Positions 1-5,765 of a DNA stretch of 5,939 nucleotides are shown here, piece after piece. The stretch's first letter is position 1. Each line of letters opens with the position of its first letter. The position numbers and the translations under genes are program-made. Source of the DNA: an uncultured Alphaproteobacteria bacterium (GTDB lineage Bacteria; Pseudomonadota; Alphaproteobacteria; Reyranellales; Reyranellaceae); NCBI GenBank assembly GCA_903929895.1, contig CAIYWM010000751.1, forward strand, positions 1 to 5,939. The letters run 5' to 3'. The notes below the pieces were generated by a model. It had not been told where the DNA came from. It searched no databases and saw nothing but the letters and a program-made list of their open reading frames with translations.

Positions 1-1229
1 GCCTCGCCCAGCGCCATCAGGCCGGGAACGACGGTGTTGGGATTGCCGTCCTTCACCGTCATCACTTCGCAGTGATAGTTCGCCGGGATGCCGCCCATGT
101 TGTAGTGGCAGGTCGGCAGGATCGGGATCGGCTGGCGGGTCACGTCGACGCCGGCGAAGATGCGCGCGGTCTCGGCGATGCCCGGCAGGCGCTCGTGGAT
201 GATCTTCGGATCGAGATGCTCGACGTGCAGCTCGATGTAATCCTTGTTCGGACCGCAGCCGCGGCCTTCGCGGATCTCGACAGTCATCGAACGGCTGACG
301 ACGTCGCGCGAGGCGAGGTCCTTGGCCGACGGGGCATAGCGCTCCATGAAGCGCTCGCCGCTCGAGTTGGTGACGTATCCGCCTTCGCCGCGCACGCCCT
401 CGGTGATGAGGCAGCCCGCGCCGAACACGCCGGTCGGATGGAACTGCACGAACTCGAGGTCCTGCAGCGGCAGGCCGGCGCGCAGCGCCATGGCGCCGCC
501 GTCACCGGTGCAGGTGTGGGCCGAGGTCGCGGTCTGATAGTCGCGGCCGTAACCGCCGGTCGCCAGCACCACCTTGTGGGCGCGGAAGCGATGGATGGTG
601 CCGTCGTCGAGGTTCCAGGCCATGACGCCGCGGCACACGCCCTCGTCCATGATCAGGTCGAGGGCGAAATACTCGATGAAGAATTCGGCGTGGTTACGCA
701 GCGACTGCTGGTAGAGCGTGTGCAGGATCGCGTGGCCGGTGCGGTCGGCCGCGGCGCAGGTGCGCTGGGCGATGCCCTTGCCGTATTCCGTGGTCATGCC
801 GCCGAACGGGCGCTGGTAGATCTTGCCCTCGGGCGTGCGGCTGAACGGCACGCCGTAATGCTCGAGCTCGATGATCGCGCCGATGCCGTCGCGACACATG
901 TATTCGATCGCATCCTGGTCGCCGAGCCAGTCGGAGCCCTTGACCGTGTCGTACATGTGCCAGCGCCAGTCGTCCGGGCCCATGTTGCCCAGCGCCGCCG
1001 AGATGCCTCCCTGCGCCGCCACGGTGTGGCTGCGGGTCGGGAACACCTTGGTGATGCAGGCCGTCTTGAAACCCTTGTTGGCCATACCGAAGGTCGCGCG
1101 AAGACCAGCACCGCCCGCGCCGACGATGACCACGTCGTATTCGTGATCGATCACCTTGTAGGCGGTGTTGCCGATGTTGACGATTCCCGCGACGGGTGGG
1201 TTGCTCTTGCCGCTGCTCGCCTCGGCCAT
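1..1229 (-). CDS. sdhA: Succinate dehydrogenase flavoprotein subunit SdhA (3' end cut by window edge)
   Basis: SdhA is the catalytic FAD subunit of respiratory complex II. It oxidises succinate to fumarate on the cytoplasmic face of the inner membrane and passes electrons to SdhB. The visible 409 codons (of roughly 600 usual) carry the whole signature. The FAD dinucleotide motif GAGGAGL is at residues 37-43. SHTVAAQGG follows at 67-75, where His68 matches the covalent FAD attachment site. FHPTG is at 263-267, TEGVRGEGG at 276-284 with the catalytic-type Arg280, and HYNMGG at 375-380. The start at 1229 lies 3 bp after the sdhD stop and has a GGAGG box 7 nt upstream, inside the end of sdhD, so translation is probably coupled. 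About 30 residues precede the first FAD strand. Cysteines at 374 and 387 flank the HYNMGG motif where I would expect valine and glycine. The C-terminal third and sdhB lie outside the window. Identity is certain. Confidence 0.98.
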   Translation of the reverse strand, partial: MAEASSGKSNPPVAGIVNIGNTAYKVIDHEYDVVIVGAGGAGLRATFGMANKGFKTACITKVFPTRSHTVAAQGGISAALGNMGPDDWRWHMYDTVKGSDWLGDQDAIEYMCRDGIGAIIELEHYGVPFSRTPEGKIYQRPFGGMTTEYGKGIAQRTCAAADRTGHAILHTLYQQSLRNHAEFFIEYFALDLIMDEGVCRGVMAWNLDDGTIHRFRAHKVVLATGGYGRDYQTATSAHTCTGDGGAMALRAGLPLQDLEFVQFHPTGVFGAGCLITEGVRGEGGYVTNSSGERFMERYAPSAKDLASRDVVSRSMTVEIREGRGCGPNKDYIELHVEHLDPKIIHERLPGIAETARIFAGVDVTRQPIPILPTCHYNMGGIPANYHCEVMTVKDGNPNTVVPGLMALGE

Positions 1230-1232
1230 GAC

Positions 1233-1619
1233 TTAGCCTCCGAATCCGATACGCATGCTGGCCACGGTGGCGGCCAGCCCGAAGAATACCGCGATGAATT
1301 TGATCGCCACGATCAGCGCCAGCTTCACGCCCTCATTGTGTACGTAATCCTCGATCACGACCTGCATGCCGAGTTGGCCGTGATACAGGCCGATGCAGAT
1401 GGTGAGGATCAGCAGCACCATGACGAACGGCGAGCCAAGCCATGAACGGGCCATTACATAGTCGGCACCGCTCAACATTACGAGTGAGACGGCGAACCAG
1501 ATCACGAGCGGGATCAGGGCGACCGCCGTCAGGCGCTGGACCCAGAAATGATGCACGCCGCTCTTGGCCGAGCCGAGGCCGCGCGCACGGTTGAGAGGGC
1601 TTCTGAGATCGCTGTTCAT
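1233..1619 (-). CDS. sdhD: Succinate dehydrogenase membrane anchor subunit SdhD
   Basis: SdhD is one of the two membrane anchors of complex II. With SdhC it holds heme b and forms the ubiquinone site. The protein has 128 residues, normal for the family. It opens with the typical alphaproteobacterial block GSAKSGVHHFWVQRLTA (residues 16-32). Three hydrophobic segments follow at about 30-50, 62-80 and 100-122. His80 in the YHGQLGMQVVIEDYVH stretch aligns with the heme-ligand His71 of E. coli SdhD, and Asp91-Tyr92 align with the quinone-site Asp82-Tyr83; the spacing of 11 residues is the same. The gene starts 10 bp after the sdhC stop and ends 3 bp before sdhA, so it is the middle gene of a tight operon. 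This anchor family is poorly conserved overall, but the motifs and context make the call firm. Confidence 0.96.
   Translation of the reverse strand: MNSDLRSPLNRARGLGSAKSGVHHFWVQRLTAVALIPLVIWFAVSLVMLSGADYVMARSWLGSPFVMVLLILTICIGLYHGQLGMQVVIEDYVHNEGVKLALIVAIKFIAVFFGLAATVASMRIGFGG
1237..1241 (-). promoter_or_regulatory. Ribosome binding site of sdhA inside the sdhD 3' end
   Basis: GGAGG reads on the minus strand 7 nt before the sdhA ATG and lies within the last codons of sdhD (the Gly-Gly end). This fixes the sdhA start and implies that ribosomes finishing sdhD re-initiate on sdhA. Confidence 0.8.
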
Positions 1620-1625
1620 GGGTCG

Positions 1626-1631
1626 CTCCTC
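1626..1631 (-). promoter_or_regulatory. Ribosome binding site of sdhD overlapping the sdhC stop codon
   Basis: GAGGAG on the minus strand overlaps the TGA stop of sdhC and sits 6 nt before the sdhD ATG. The arrangement supports coupled translation of the two membrane anchors. Confidence 0.75.
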
Positions 1632-2028
1632 AGATCAGCCGCAGGCCGACGATCCACGAGATCGCCGTCGCCACGAGGGAAACCGCCACCACGATCCAGC
1701 CGCTGCGGTAGGCGTCCTTGATCTCGAAGCCGTATCCCATATCCCAGAAGAGATGGCGGATGCCGTTGAACAGGTGGAAGAACACGCAGAACAGCCAGCC
1801 GCCGAGCACGAGGCGCCCGACGATCGAACTATTGAAGGCCTGGAACTTCGCGTAGGTCTCGTAGCTCCCTGCGGCGCACACGACCCAGACCGTGAGATAG
1901 AGCACGCCCACCGAAAGGGCGATGCCTGTCGCGCGATGCAGGATCGAGAGTGTGGAGGTGAGCTGCGGGCGATAGACCTGCAGATGCGGGGAAAGCGGCC
2001 GATGCACCGGCCGGTTGGCGACGCTCAT
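1630..2028 (-). CDS. sdhC: Succinate dehydrogenase cytochrome b556 subunit SdhC
   Basis: SdhC is the larger membrane anchor of complex II, binding heme b and ubiquinone. The product has 132 residues. The N-terminal signature RPLSPHLQVYRPQLTSTLSI (10-29) leads into LHRATG; Ser28 and Arg32 align with the quinone-site Ser27 and Arg31 of E. coli SdhC. The second signature, FFHLFNGIRHLFWDMGYG (83-100), holds His85, which aligns with the heme ligand His84, and a second conserved histidine at 92. Three membrane segments are visible at about 33-53, 69-91 and 110-130. It is the first gene of the sdh operon. The ATG at 2028 has an AGAGG box 9 nt upstream, and a candidate promoter lies about 45-65 bp upstream. 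Confidence 0.97.
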   Translation of the reverse strand: MSVANRPVHRPLSPHLQVYRPQLTSTLSILHRATGIALSVGVLYLTVWVVCAAGSYETYAKFQAFNSSIVGRLVLGGWLFCVFFHLFNGIRHLFWDMGYGFEIKDAYRSGWIVVAVSLVATAISWIVGLRLI

Positions 2029-2037
2029 CCGAGATGA

Positions 2038-2042
2038 CCTCT
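2038..2042 (-). promoter_or_regulatory. Ribosome binding site of sdhC
   Basis: AGAGG on the minus strand lies 9 nt before the sdhC ATG at 2028. It is the only purine-rich box at a suitable distance and supports this start. Confidence 0.6.
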
Positions 2043-2045
2043 AGT

Positions 2046-2058
2046 GCCGAATATCGGC
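2046..2058. repeat. Inverted repeat in the sdh leader
   Basis: GCCGA-ATA-TCGGC: 5-bp perfect arms around a 3-bp centre, between the predicted transcription start (about 2060) and the sdhC ribosome binding site. It could be an operator half-site pair or a small 5' hairpin on the mRNA. I do not recognise it as the site of a known regulator. Confidence 0.4.
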
Positions 2059-2060
2059 TG

Positions 2061-2076
2061 GCGCTGTTTTTAGCGC
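2061..2076. repeat. Inverted repeat over the presumed sdh -10 element
   Basis: GCGCT, a 6-bp spacer GTTTTT, then AGCGC: perfect 5-bp arms. The spacer and first base of the right arm hold the presumed -10 hexamer, so a protein bound here would compete with RNA polymerase. Short GC-rich palindromes are common by chance in such DNA; a regulatory role is inference. Confidence 0.35.
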
Positions 2077-2094
2077 GCAGCCGCATCAAGTCAA
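2067..2094 (-). promoter_or_regulatory. Candidate sigma-70-type promoter of the sdhCDA operon
   Basis: On the minus strand TTGACT (2094-2089, five of six bases of the -35 consensus) is followed after 16 bp by TAAAAA (2072-2067, four of six of the -10 consensus). Transcription would start near 2060, giving a leader of about 30 nt before sdhC. It is the best candidate in the only gap long enough to hold a promoter for the operon. The -10 match is only moderate, and read-through from the upstream mch gene is also possible. Confidence 0.5.
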
Positions 2095-2125
2095 CGAATG
2101 TCGGCGTCGCACGCTTGTTAAGCCC

Positions 2126-2147
2126 CGGATTTGCAAGCGAAAATCCG
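2126..2147. repeat. Inverted repeat just downstream of mch
   Basis: CGGATTT (2126-2132) and AAATCCG (2141-2147) form perfect 7-bp arms around an 8-nt loop, starting 17 bp beyond the mch stop codon. It could end or stabilise the transcript of the two CoA-ester genes. No T-run follows on the minus strand, so it is not a classical intrinsic terminator. The loop contains CGCTTG, which can also pair with CAAGCG a little further downstream. Confidence 0.4.
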
Positions 2148-2164
2148 CCTGCCGAGCGGCAATT

Positions 2165-3250
2165 CTAGGCAATGCGCCTCGGCATGAGCAGCCAGTAGTC
2201 GAGATCGAGCACGACGGCGGGATGGTACTTGCCGTCCGTGCCCTTCCCCGGCCACGAACTGCAGGGGCAATCCTTCGCGGCAATGCTTCTCACTCGCAAC
2301 GCACCGACGTCATCCCGTCCGGGCAGCGCTGCCGTCTCGAGCACCTCCGACCAGGCATAGATCGTGTCGCCGCCGAAGGTCGGGCCGACGTGACTGCCTG
2401 AGTTGAAGGCGGCGACCCGGAATCCGTTGGCCAGGCCGTTGAACGACAGCGCCCGCATCAGCGAGATCACGTGACCGCCATAGGCGAGACGGCGGCCGAA
2501 GCGCGTGTCCTTGCCGGCGAAGGCGTCGAAATGCACGCGCGCGGTGTTCTGGTAGAGGCGCGTCGAGAACATGTGGTCGGAGTCTTCGAGCGTCATGCCG
2601 CTCACATGGTCGATGCGCTCGCCCGGCACATAATCCTCCCAGCGATGGGAGGACCCGGCCGCTCCATCGTCGTAGCCGGCAAGCGACAGGCCCTTGGGCA
2701 CGACGAGATCCTCCGGCTTCACCGACGGCGCCGTCTTCGGCGCGGTGGCGGCCTGCACCGGCGCCTGCGGGTCGCGCTTGTGCACCATCACCCAGCGCAC
2801 ATAGTCGAGCACCATCTCGCCGTTCTGGATGACGCCGGTCGAGCGCACCCAGACGACGCCACTGGTCTTGTTGGAATTCTCGCGCAGGCCCAGCACCGTC
2901 GACTTCGCCGACAGCGTGTCGCCCGGATAGACCGGCACGCCCCAGCGGAACTCGGCGTAGCCGAGATTGGCCACGGCGTTCAGCGAGATGTCCGGCACCG
3001 TCTTGCCGATCACGACATGGAAGACCAGCAGATCGTCGAGCGGCGCGCGCGGCAGGCCGATCGCCCGGGCGAAGACGTCCGACGAATTGATGGCGAAGCG
3101 CGAGCCGTAGAGCGCGATGTTCAGCGCCGCATCGGCCTCGGTCAGCGTCCGCGGCGTGGCATGGTGGAATTCCTGCCCGACGCGGAAATCCTCGAAGAAG
3201 TTGCCGTTGCTGGTCTTGCTCATGCTCTTGGGGCTCGTGCTCGTGGTCAT
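2165..3250 (-). CDS. mch: MaoC-family mesaconyl-CoA hydratase (beta-methylmalyl-CoA dehydratase)
   Basis: The likely reaction is reversible hydration of mesaconyl-CoA to beta-methylmalyl-CoA, a cytoplasmic step of the ethylmalonyl-CoA pathway. The product has 361 residues, close to the roughly 345 of the characterised Rhodobacter type. It consists of two hotdog halves (about 18-158 and 202-357) joined by an Ala/Pro-rich linker (159-185). Blocks typical of this subfamily are GKTVPDISLNAVANLGYAEF (82-101), PGDTL (109-113), QNTARVHFDA (234-243) and YGGHVISLMRALSFNGLANG (257-276). Asn235 and His240 sit where the hydratase catalytic pair (Asp/Asn and His) is found. The ATG at 3250 overlaps the stop of the upstream CitE-like gene (ATGA). 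A second ATG at 3223 (Met10) lies nearer the conserved start, and neither has a strong close ribosome binding site, so the N-terminus is uncertain by nine residues. Other MaoC hydratases are possible, but the full-length block pattern favours Mch. Confidence 0.85.
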   Translation of the reverse strand: MTTSTSPKSMSKTSNGNFFEDFRVGQEFHHATPRTLTEADAALNIALYGSRFAINSSDVFARAIGLPRAPLDDLLVFHVVIGKTVPDISLNAVANLGYAEFRWGVPVYPGDTLSAKSTVLGLRENSNKTSGVVWVRSTGVIQNGEMVLDYVRWVMVHKRDPQAPVQAATAPKTAPSVKPEDLVVPKGLSLAGYDDGAAGSSHRWEDYVPGERIDHVSGMTLEDSDHMFSTRLYQNTARVHFDAFAGKDTRFGRRLAYGGHVISLMRALSFNGLANGFRVAAFNSGSHVGPTFGGDTIYAWSEVLETAALPGRDDVGALRVRSIAAKDCPCSSWPGKGTDGKYHPAVVLDLDYWLLMPRRIA

Positions 3251-4128
3251 GGGGCGGCCTGCAGCTCCTTGATCGCGGTGGCGAGCGCCAGCGCGCGCTC
3301 GGCCTGCTCGACATGGAGGTTCTCGATCATCCGTCCATCGACGGTGACGACGCCCTTGCCTTCGGCCTGGGCCGTCTTGAAGGCCGACACGATCTTGCCC
3401 GCCATCTCCAGTTCGGCAGCCGACGGCGCGAACACCTCGTTGCACGGCTCGACCTGGCTCGGGTGGATCAGCGTCTTGCCGTCGAAGCCCATCTCCAGCC
3501 CCTGCTGGCAGACGGCGCGGAAGCCTTCGGCATCCTGGATGTCGTTGTAGACGCCATCGAGGATGGTGAGGCCGTGGGCGCGCGCGGCGAGCATGCCGAG
3601 GCCCAGCGCCGTGATCATCGGCAGGCGCATCGGTGTGTGGCGCGCCCGCATGTCCTTCACCAGATCGTTGGTGCCCATGACGAAGAGCGTGAGCCGCGGA
3701 TGCGAGCCCGCCACCTCCTCGGCGCGCAGGATGCCCTTGGGCGTTTCCATCATCGCCCACACCGCCATCGACGAGGGTGCGCCGGCGGCGTCGAGCAGGC
3801 CGATGACGCTGGCCACCTCGGCGGCGCTCTCGACCTTCGGCACGAGAACCGCGTCGGCGCCCGACCGGGCGATCGCGGTGATGTCGGCCGCGCCCCAGGG
3901 GGTGCCGAGCCCGTTGCAGCGGATCGCGATCTCGCGCTTGCCGTAGCCCTTGCTCTGCGCCGCGGCGACCACATTGGCGCGCGCCGCCTCCTTGGCATCG
4001 GGCGCCACGGCGTCCTCGAGGTCGAAGATCAGCGCATCGGCCGGCAGGGTGCGCGCCTTTTCGAGCGCTCGCGTGTTGGCGCCCGGCATGTAGAGCACGC
4101 TGCGGCGCGGACGGACGGACTTCGACAT
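3247..4128 (-). CDS. CitE-like HpcH/HpaI-family CoA-ester lyase or (3S)-malyl-CoA thioesterase (Mcl2-like)
   Basis: A cytoplasmic 293-residue TIM-barrel enzyme of the citrate lyase beta-subunit-like family, Mg-dependent and acting on malyl-CoA-type substrates. Visible motifs are RRSVLYMPG (8-16), FDLEDAV (35-41), RCNG (70-73, substrate Arg/Asn), PKVE (97-100), MMETPKGIL (126-134) with the metal-ligand Glu128, MGTNDLVKD (151-159) with metal-ligand Asp155, and DGKTLIHPSQ (216-225). The MGTNDL and DGKTLIHP forms resemble Rhodobacter Mcl2, a (3S)-malyl-CoA thioesterase that makes malate. They resemble less the Mcl1 lyase that cleaves beta-methylmalyl-CoA to glyoxylate and propionyl-CoA. From sequence alone I cannot exclude lyase activity. 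The start at 4128 has GGAGG 7 nt upstream; a longer frame would run into the divergent pdxY gene and is rejected. The gene overlaps mch by 4 bp, so both are made from one message, which supports a shared C4/C5 acyl-CoA pathway. Confidence 0.85.
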   Translation of the reverse strand: MSKSVRPRRSVLYMPGANTRALEKARTLPADALIFDLEDAVAPDAKEAARANVVAAAQSKGYGKREIAIRCNGLGTPWGAADITAIARSGADAVLVPKVESAAEVASVIGLLDAAGAPSSMAVWAMMETPKGILRAEEVAGSHPRLTLFVMGTNDLVKDMRARHTPMRLPMITALGLGMLAARAHGLTILDGVYNDIQDAEGFRAVCQQGLEMGFDGKTLIHPSQVEPCNEVFAPSAAELEMAGKIVSAFKTAQAEGKGVVTVDGRMIENLHVEQAERALALATAIKELQAAP

Positions 4129-4135
4129 CTCTAGG

Positions 4136-4142
4136 CCTCCCC
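4136..4142 (-). promoter_or_regulatory. Ribosome binding site of the CitE-like gene
   Basis: GGGGAGG on the minus strand, 7 nt before the ATG at 4128. It is the strongest ribosome binding site in the window and decides the start against the longer open frame. Confidence 0.8.
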
Positions 4143-4155
4143 GAAAACGCGGCGG

Positions 4156-4183
4156 ACTATAATGACGGCCTTCCTTGTGGCAA
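4156..4183 (-). promoter_or_regulatory. Candidate promoter of the CitE-like/mch unit
   Basis: On the minus strand TTGCCA (4183-4178, five of six of the -35 consensus) is followed after 16 bp by TATAGT (4161-4156, five of six of the -10 consensus). Transcription would start near 4150, giving a short leader that contains the strong ribosome binding site. The AT-rich core shares bases with the plus-strand TATAAT, so the two directions may compete. Confidence 0.55.
4158..4163 (+). promoter_or_regulatory. Candidate -10 element for pdxY
   Basis: A perfect TATAAT on the plus strand, 33 bp before the pdxY ATG, would start transcription near 4170. No recognisable -35 hexamer lies 16-18 bp upstream, so the promoter would be weak or activator-dependent. 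In DNA this GC-rich the hexamer is unlikely but not impossible by chance, and it may simply be the reverse face of the minus-strand promoter. Confidence 0.4.
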
Positions 4184-4185
4184 GG
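4173..4185 (+). repeat. Small hairpin in the pdxY leader covering its ribosome binding site
   Basis: CCTTG-TGG-CAAGG: perfect 5-bp arms. The stem can be lengthened by GCC (4168-4170) with GGC (4187-4189) across a small internal loop. The right arm contains AAGG, the only plausible ribosome binding sequence for pdxY (11 nt before the ATG). The left side and spacer also overlap the presumed -35 of the minus-strand promoter. It could be a translational switch or a protein site; both are inference. Confidence 0.4.
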
Positions 4186-4196
4186 TGGCGCCGGCC

Positions 4197-5060
4197 ATGC
4201 GCTTCCTGTCCCTCCAGAGCCATGTCGCCTACGGCTACGTCGGCAATCGTGCAGCGACCTTTCCCCTGCAACGATTAGGCCACGAGGTCTGGGCGGTGAA
4301 CACGGTCGAGTTCTCGAATCACACGGGCTATGGCGCCTGGCGCGGTCGTGCGGCCTCGGCGGAGCAGGTCGCCGAGATCGTGCAGGGCATCGAGGCGCTG
4401 GGCCAATTCTCGCGCTGCGATGGGTTGCTGACCGGCTATGTGGGCGACGCGGCGCTGGCCGATGTCGTTCTGGATACCGCACGCCGCGTGCGAGCGGCCA
4501 ATCCGCGCGCCGTCTGGTGCTGCGATCCGGTGCTGGGCGACATCGACACCGGCATCTACGTCAAGCCGGGCATCGACATCTTCTTCCGCGACCGCGCGAT
4601 CCCCGCTGCAGACCTGGTGACGCCCAACCATTTTGAGCTCGAACACCTGACCGGCCGGACCGTCTCGACCATGAGCGAGGCGCTGTCGGCCGCGCGCACC
4701 CTGCTCGCGGGAGAAGCACGGGGGCCGCGACTTGCGCTCATCACCAGCCTGCGCCGCGCCGATGCACCGGCGGACACGATCGAGATGGTGGCCGTGACGC
4801 CCGACGCGGCCTGGCGGGTCGCGACGCCGATGATCGGCTTCGAGATCGCGCCGAACGGCACCGGCGACGCCGTCGCCGCCCTCTTCACCGCCCACTGGAT
4901 TGCCGGCGACGATGTCGCCGACGCGCTGGGCAAGGCCGCTTCGTCGATCTTCGCGGTGCTGGAAGCCACCGCGGCGATGGGCGAGCGCGAGCTGCAGCTC
5001 GTGGCGGCGCAGGACCGGCTGGTCGCACCGCCGCGCGCCTTCAAGGCCGAGAAGCTGTAG
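4197..5060 (+). CDS. pdxY: Pyridoxal kinase PdxY/PdxK type
   Basis: This cytoplasmic ribokinase-like enzyme phosphorylates pyridoxal (often pyridoxine and pyridoxamine too) with ATP, salvaging vitamin B6 to PLP. The product has 287 residues, the same as typical PdxY. The N-terminus MRFLSLQSHVAYGYVGN carries the substrate-binding QSHV (7-10), followed by NTVEFSNHTGYG (35-46). CDPVLGD is at 109-115 and TPNHFELEHLTG at 142-153. The nucleotide-binding and catalytic NGTGDAVAALF (220-230) holds the catalytic-base position Asp224. I chose the ATG at 4197 because the family begins exactly there; an in-frame GTG at 4185 would only add MAPA and has no ribosome binding site. The gene is divergent from the CitE-like gene and 7 bp upstream of an exporter gene. 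PdxY is strongly favoured over other ribokinases by the QSHV and NHT blocks. Confidence 0.95.
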   Translation: MRFLSLQSHVAYGYVGNRAATFPLQRLGHEVWAVNTVEFSNHTGYGAWRGRAASAEQVAEIVQGIEALGQFSRCDGLLTGYVGDAALADVVLDTARRVRAANPRAVWCCDPVLGDIDTGIYVKPGIDIFFRDRAIPAADLVTPNHFELEHLTGRTVSTMSEALSAARTLLAGEARGPRLALITSLRRADAPADTIEMVAVTPDAAWRVATPMIGFEIAPNGTGDAVAALFTAHWIAGDDVADALGKAASSIFAVLEATAAMGERELQLVAAQDRLVAPPRAFKAEKL

Positions 5061-5067
5061 GCGCGCG

Positions 5068-5763
5068 ATGACCGTGCCGGGTTTCGTCTTCAATCCCCTC
5101 TCGCTCGCCATCGAGGGCGCGGCGATCGGATTCCTCATCGCCGTGCCGGTCGGGCCGGCGGCCGTGCTCTGCATGCGGCGCTCCATCACCGTCGGCGCCA
5201 TGGCGGGCTACATGACCGGCATCGGTGCGGCGCTGGGCGACGCGGTGTTCGGTGCCGTCGCGGCGTTCGGTCTTTCCTTCGTTCAGCAGTTCGTGATCGA
5301 GCGGGAGGCCTGGCTACTGGGCATCGGCGGTCTCGTGCTGGTGATCATGGGCTGGACCACGATGCGCCACCGGCCGCGCAATGTCGGCGATCCCGTCGCC
5401 GACGACCGCGAACACCGGTTCTCGACGCATTTCCACTATGCCAGTTCGAGCTTCTTCATCACTGTGTTCAATCCCCTTACCGTGATGGCCTTCGGCGCGG
5501 CCTTCGCCGGCCGCAACCTGGCCGGCGTCGGCGCGAGCCTGCCCGACGCCACCCTGCTCGTCGCCGCCGTCTTCTGCGGCGCGCTGGCCTGGTGGACGAT
5601 CATCTGCACGGCGGCCGTGGCGCTGCGGGGCCGGTTCACGGGGGCCGGCCTGTTGTGGCTCAACCGCGGCTCCGGCGCCGTCATCCTGGGCTTCGGGCTG
5701 GCGGCACTGATCTCATTGCTGCCGCTGCCCTGGAAGCAGATGGGGCGCGCTCTCGGTCTCTAG
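5068..5763 (+). CDS. LysE/RhtB-family exporter (amino-acid or small-metabolite efflux)
   Basis: An inner-membrane protein of 231 residues, slightly longer than the common 205-215 of the family. Six hydrophobic segments are visible at about 11-33, 42-73, 82-98, 124-148, 160-187 and 194-219, with a charged loop at 99-119. The first segment ends in the family motif PVGPAAVLCMRRSITVGAMA (27-46), a form of the PGP...R..L..G pattern. GIGAALGDAVFG (51-62) and FNPLTVMAF (134-142) match the conserved GxxxGD and NPK-like blocks, although lysine is replaced by leucine in the latter. The ATG at 5068 is 7 bp after the pdxY stop, so the two are probably cotranscribed; the ribosome binding site is weak (GAGAAG at the end of pdxY). 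The substrate cannot be read from the sequence; homoserine, threonine, lysine and cysteine are substrates of relatives. Confidence 0.88.
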   Translation: MTVPGFVFNPLSLAIEGAAIGFLIAVPVGPAAVLCMRRSITVGAMAGYMTGIGAALGDAVFGAVAAFGLSFVQQFVIEREAWLLGIGGLVLVIMGWTTMRHRPRNVGDPVADDREHRFSTHFHYASSSFFITVFNPLTVMAFGAAFAGRNLAGVGASLPDATLLVAAVFCGALAWWTIICTAAVALRGRFTGAGLLWLNRGSGAVILGFGLAALISLLPLPWKQMGRALGL

Positions 5764-5765
5764 GC

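Noticed and set aside
72..1445. A 457-codon open frame on the plus strand opposite sdhA and sdhD
   Set aside because: It is the mirror of strongly conserved sdhA and sdhD codons. Its His/Asp/Ala/Arg-rich translation resembles no known fold and it has no ribosome binding site. Long antisense frames are expected in GC-rich DNA.
2126..2147. Intrinsic terminator after mch
   Set aside because: The stem is good, but no T-run follows it on the minus strand. I list it only as an inverted repeat.
2310..3314. A 334-codon minus-strand frame overlapping mch in another register
   Set aside because: Arg/Ala/Pro-rich translation with no domain; a frame shadow of mch, whose own frame matches a known family throughout.
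3251..3760. N-terminal extension of mch to 3760, giving a 531-residue protein
   Set aside because: The added stretch is an out-of-frame shadow of the CitE-like gene, not a fusion; conserved Mch sequence begins at about residue 17 from the ATG at 3250.
2471..4134. Long plus-strand frames (359 and 273 codons) opposite mch and the CitE-like gene
   Set aside because: Low-complexity Arg/His/Ala-rich translations, fully antisense to two well-supported genes.
4129..4482. N-terminal extension of the CitE-like gene to a start at 4482
   Set aside because: The extra 118 residues are Arg/Pro-rich, run through the divergent promoter region and into pdxY. The ATG at 4128 has an ideal GGAGG box and matches the family N-terminus.
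4275..5201. A 308-codon minus-strand frame opposite pdxY
   Set aside because: Antisense shadow with no recognisable domain; pdxY on the plus strand has all family motifs.
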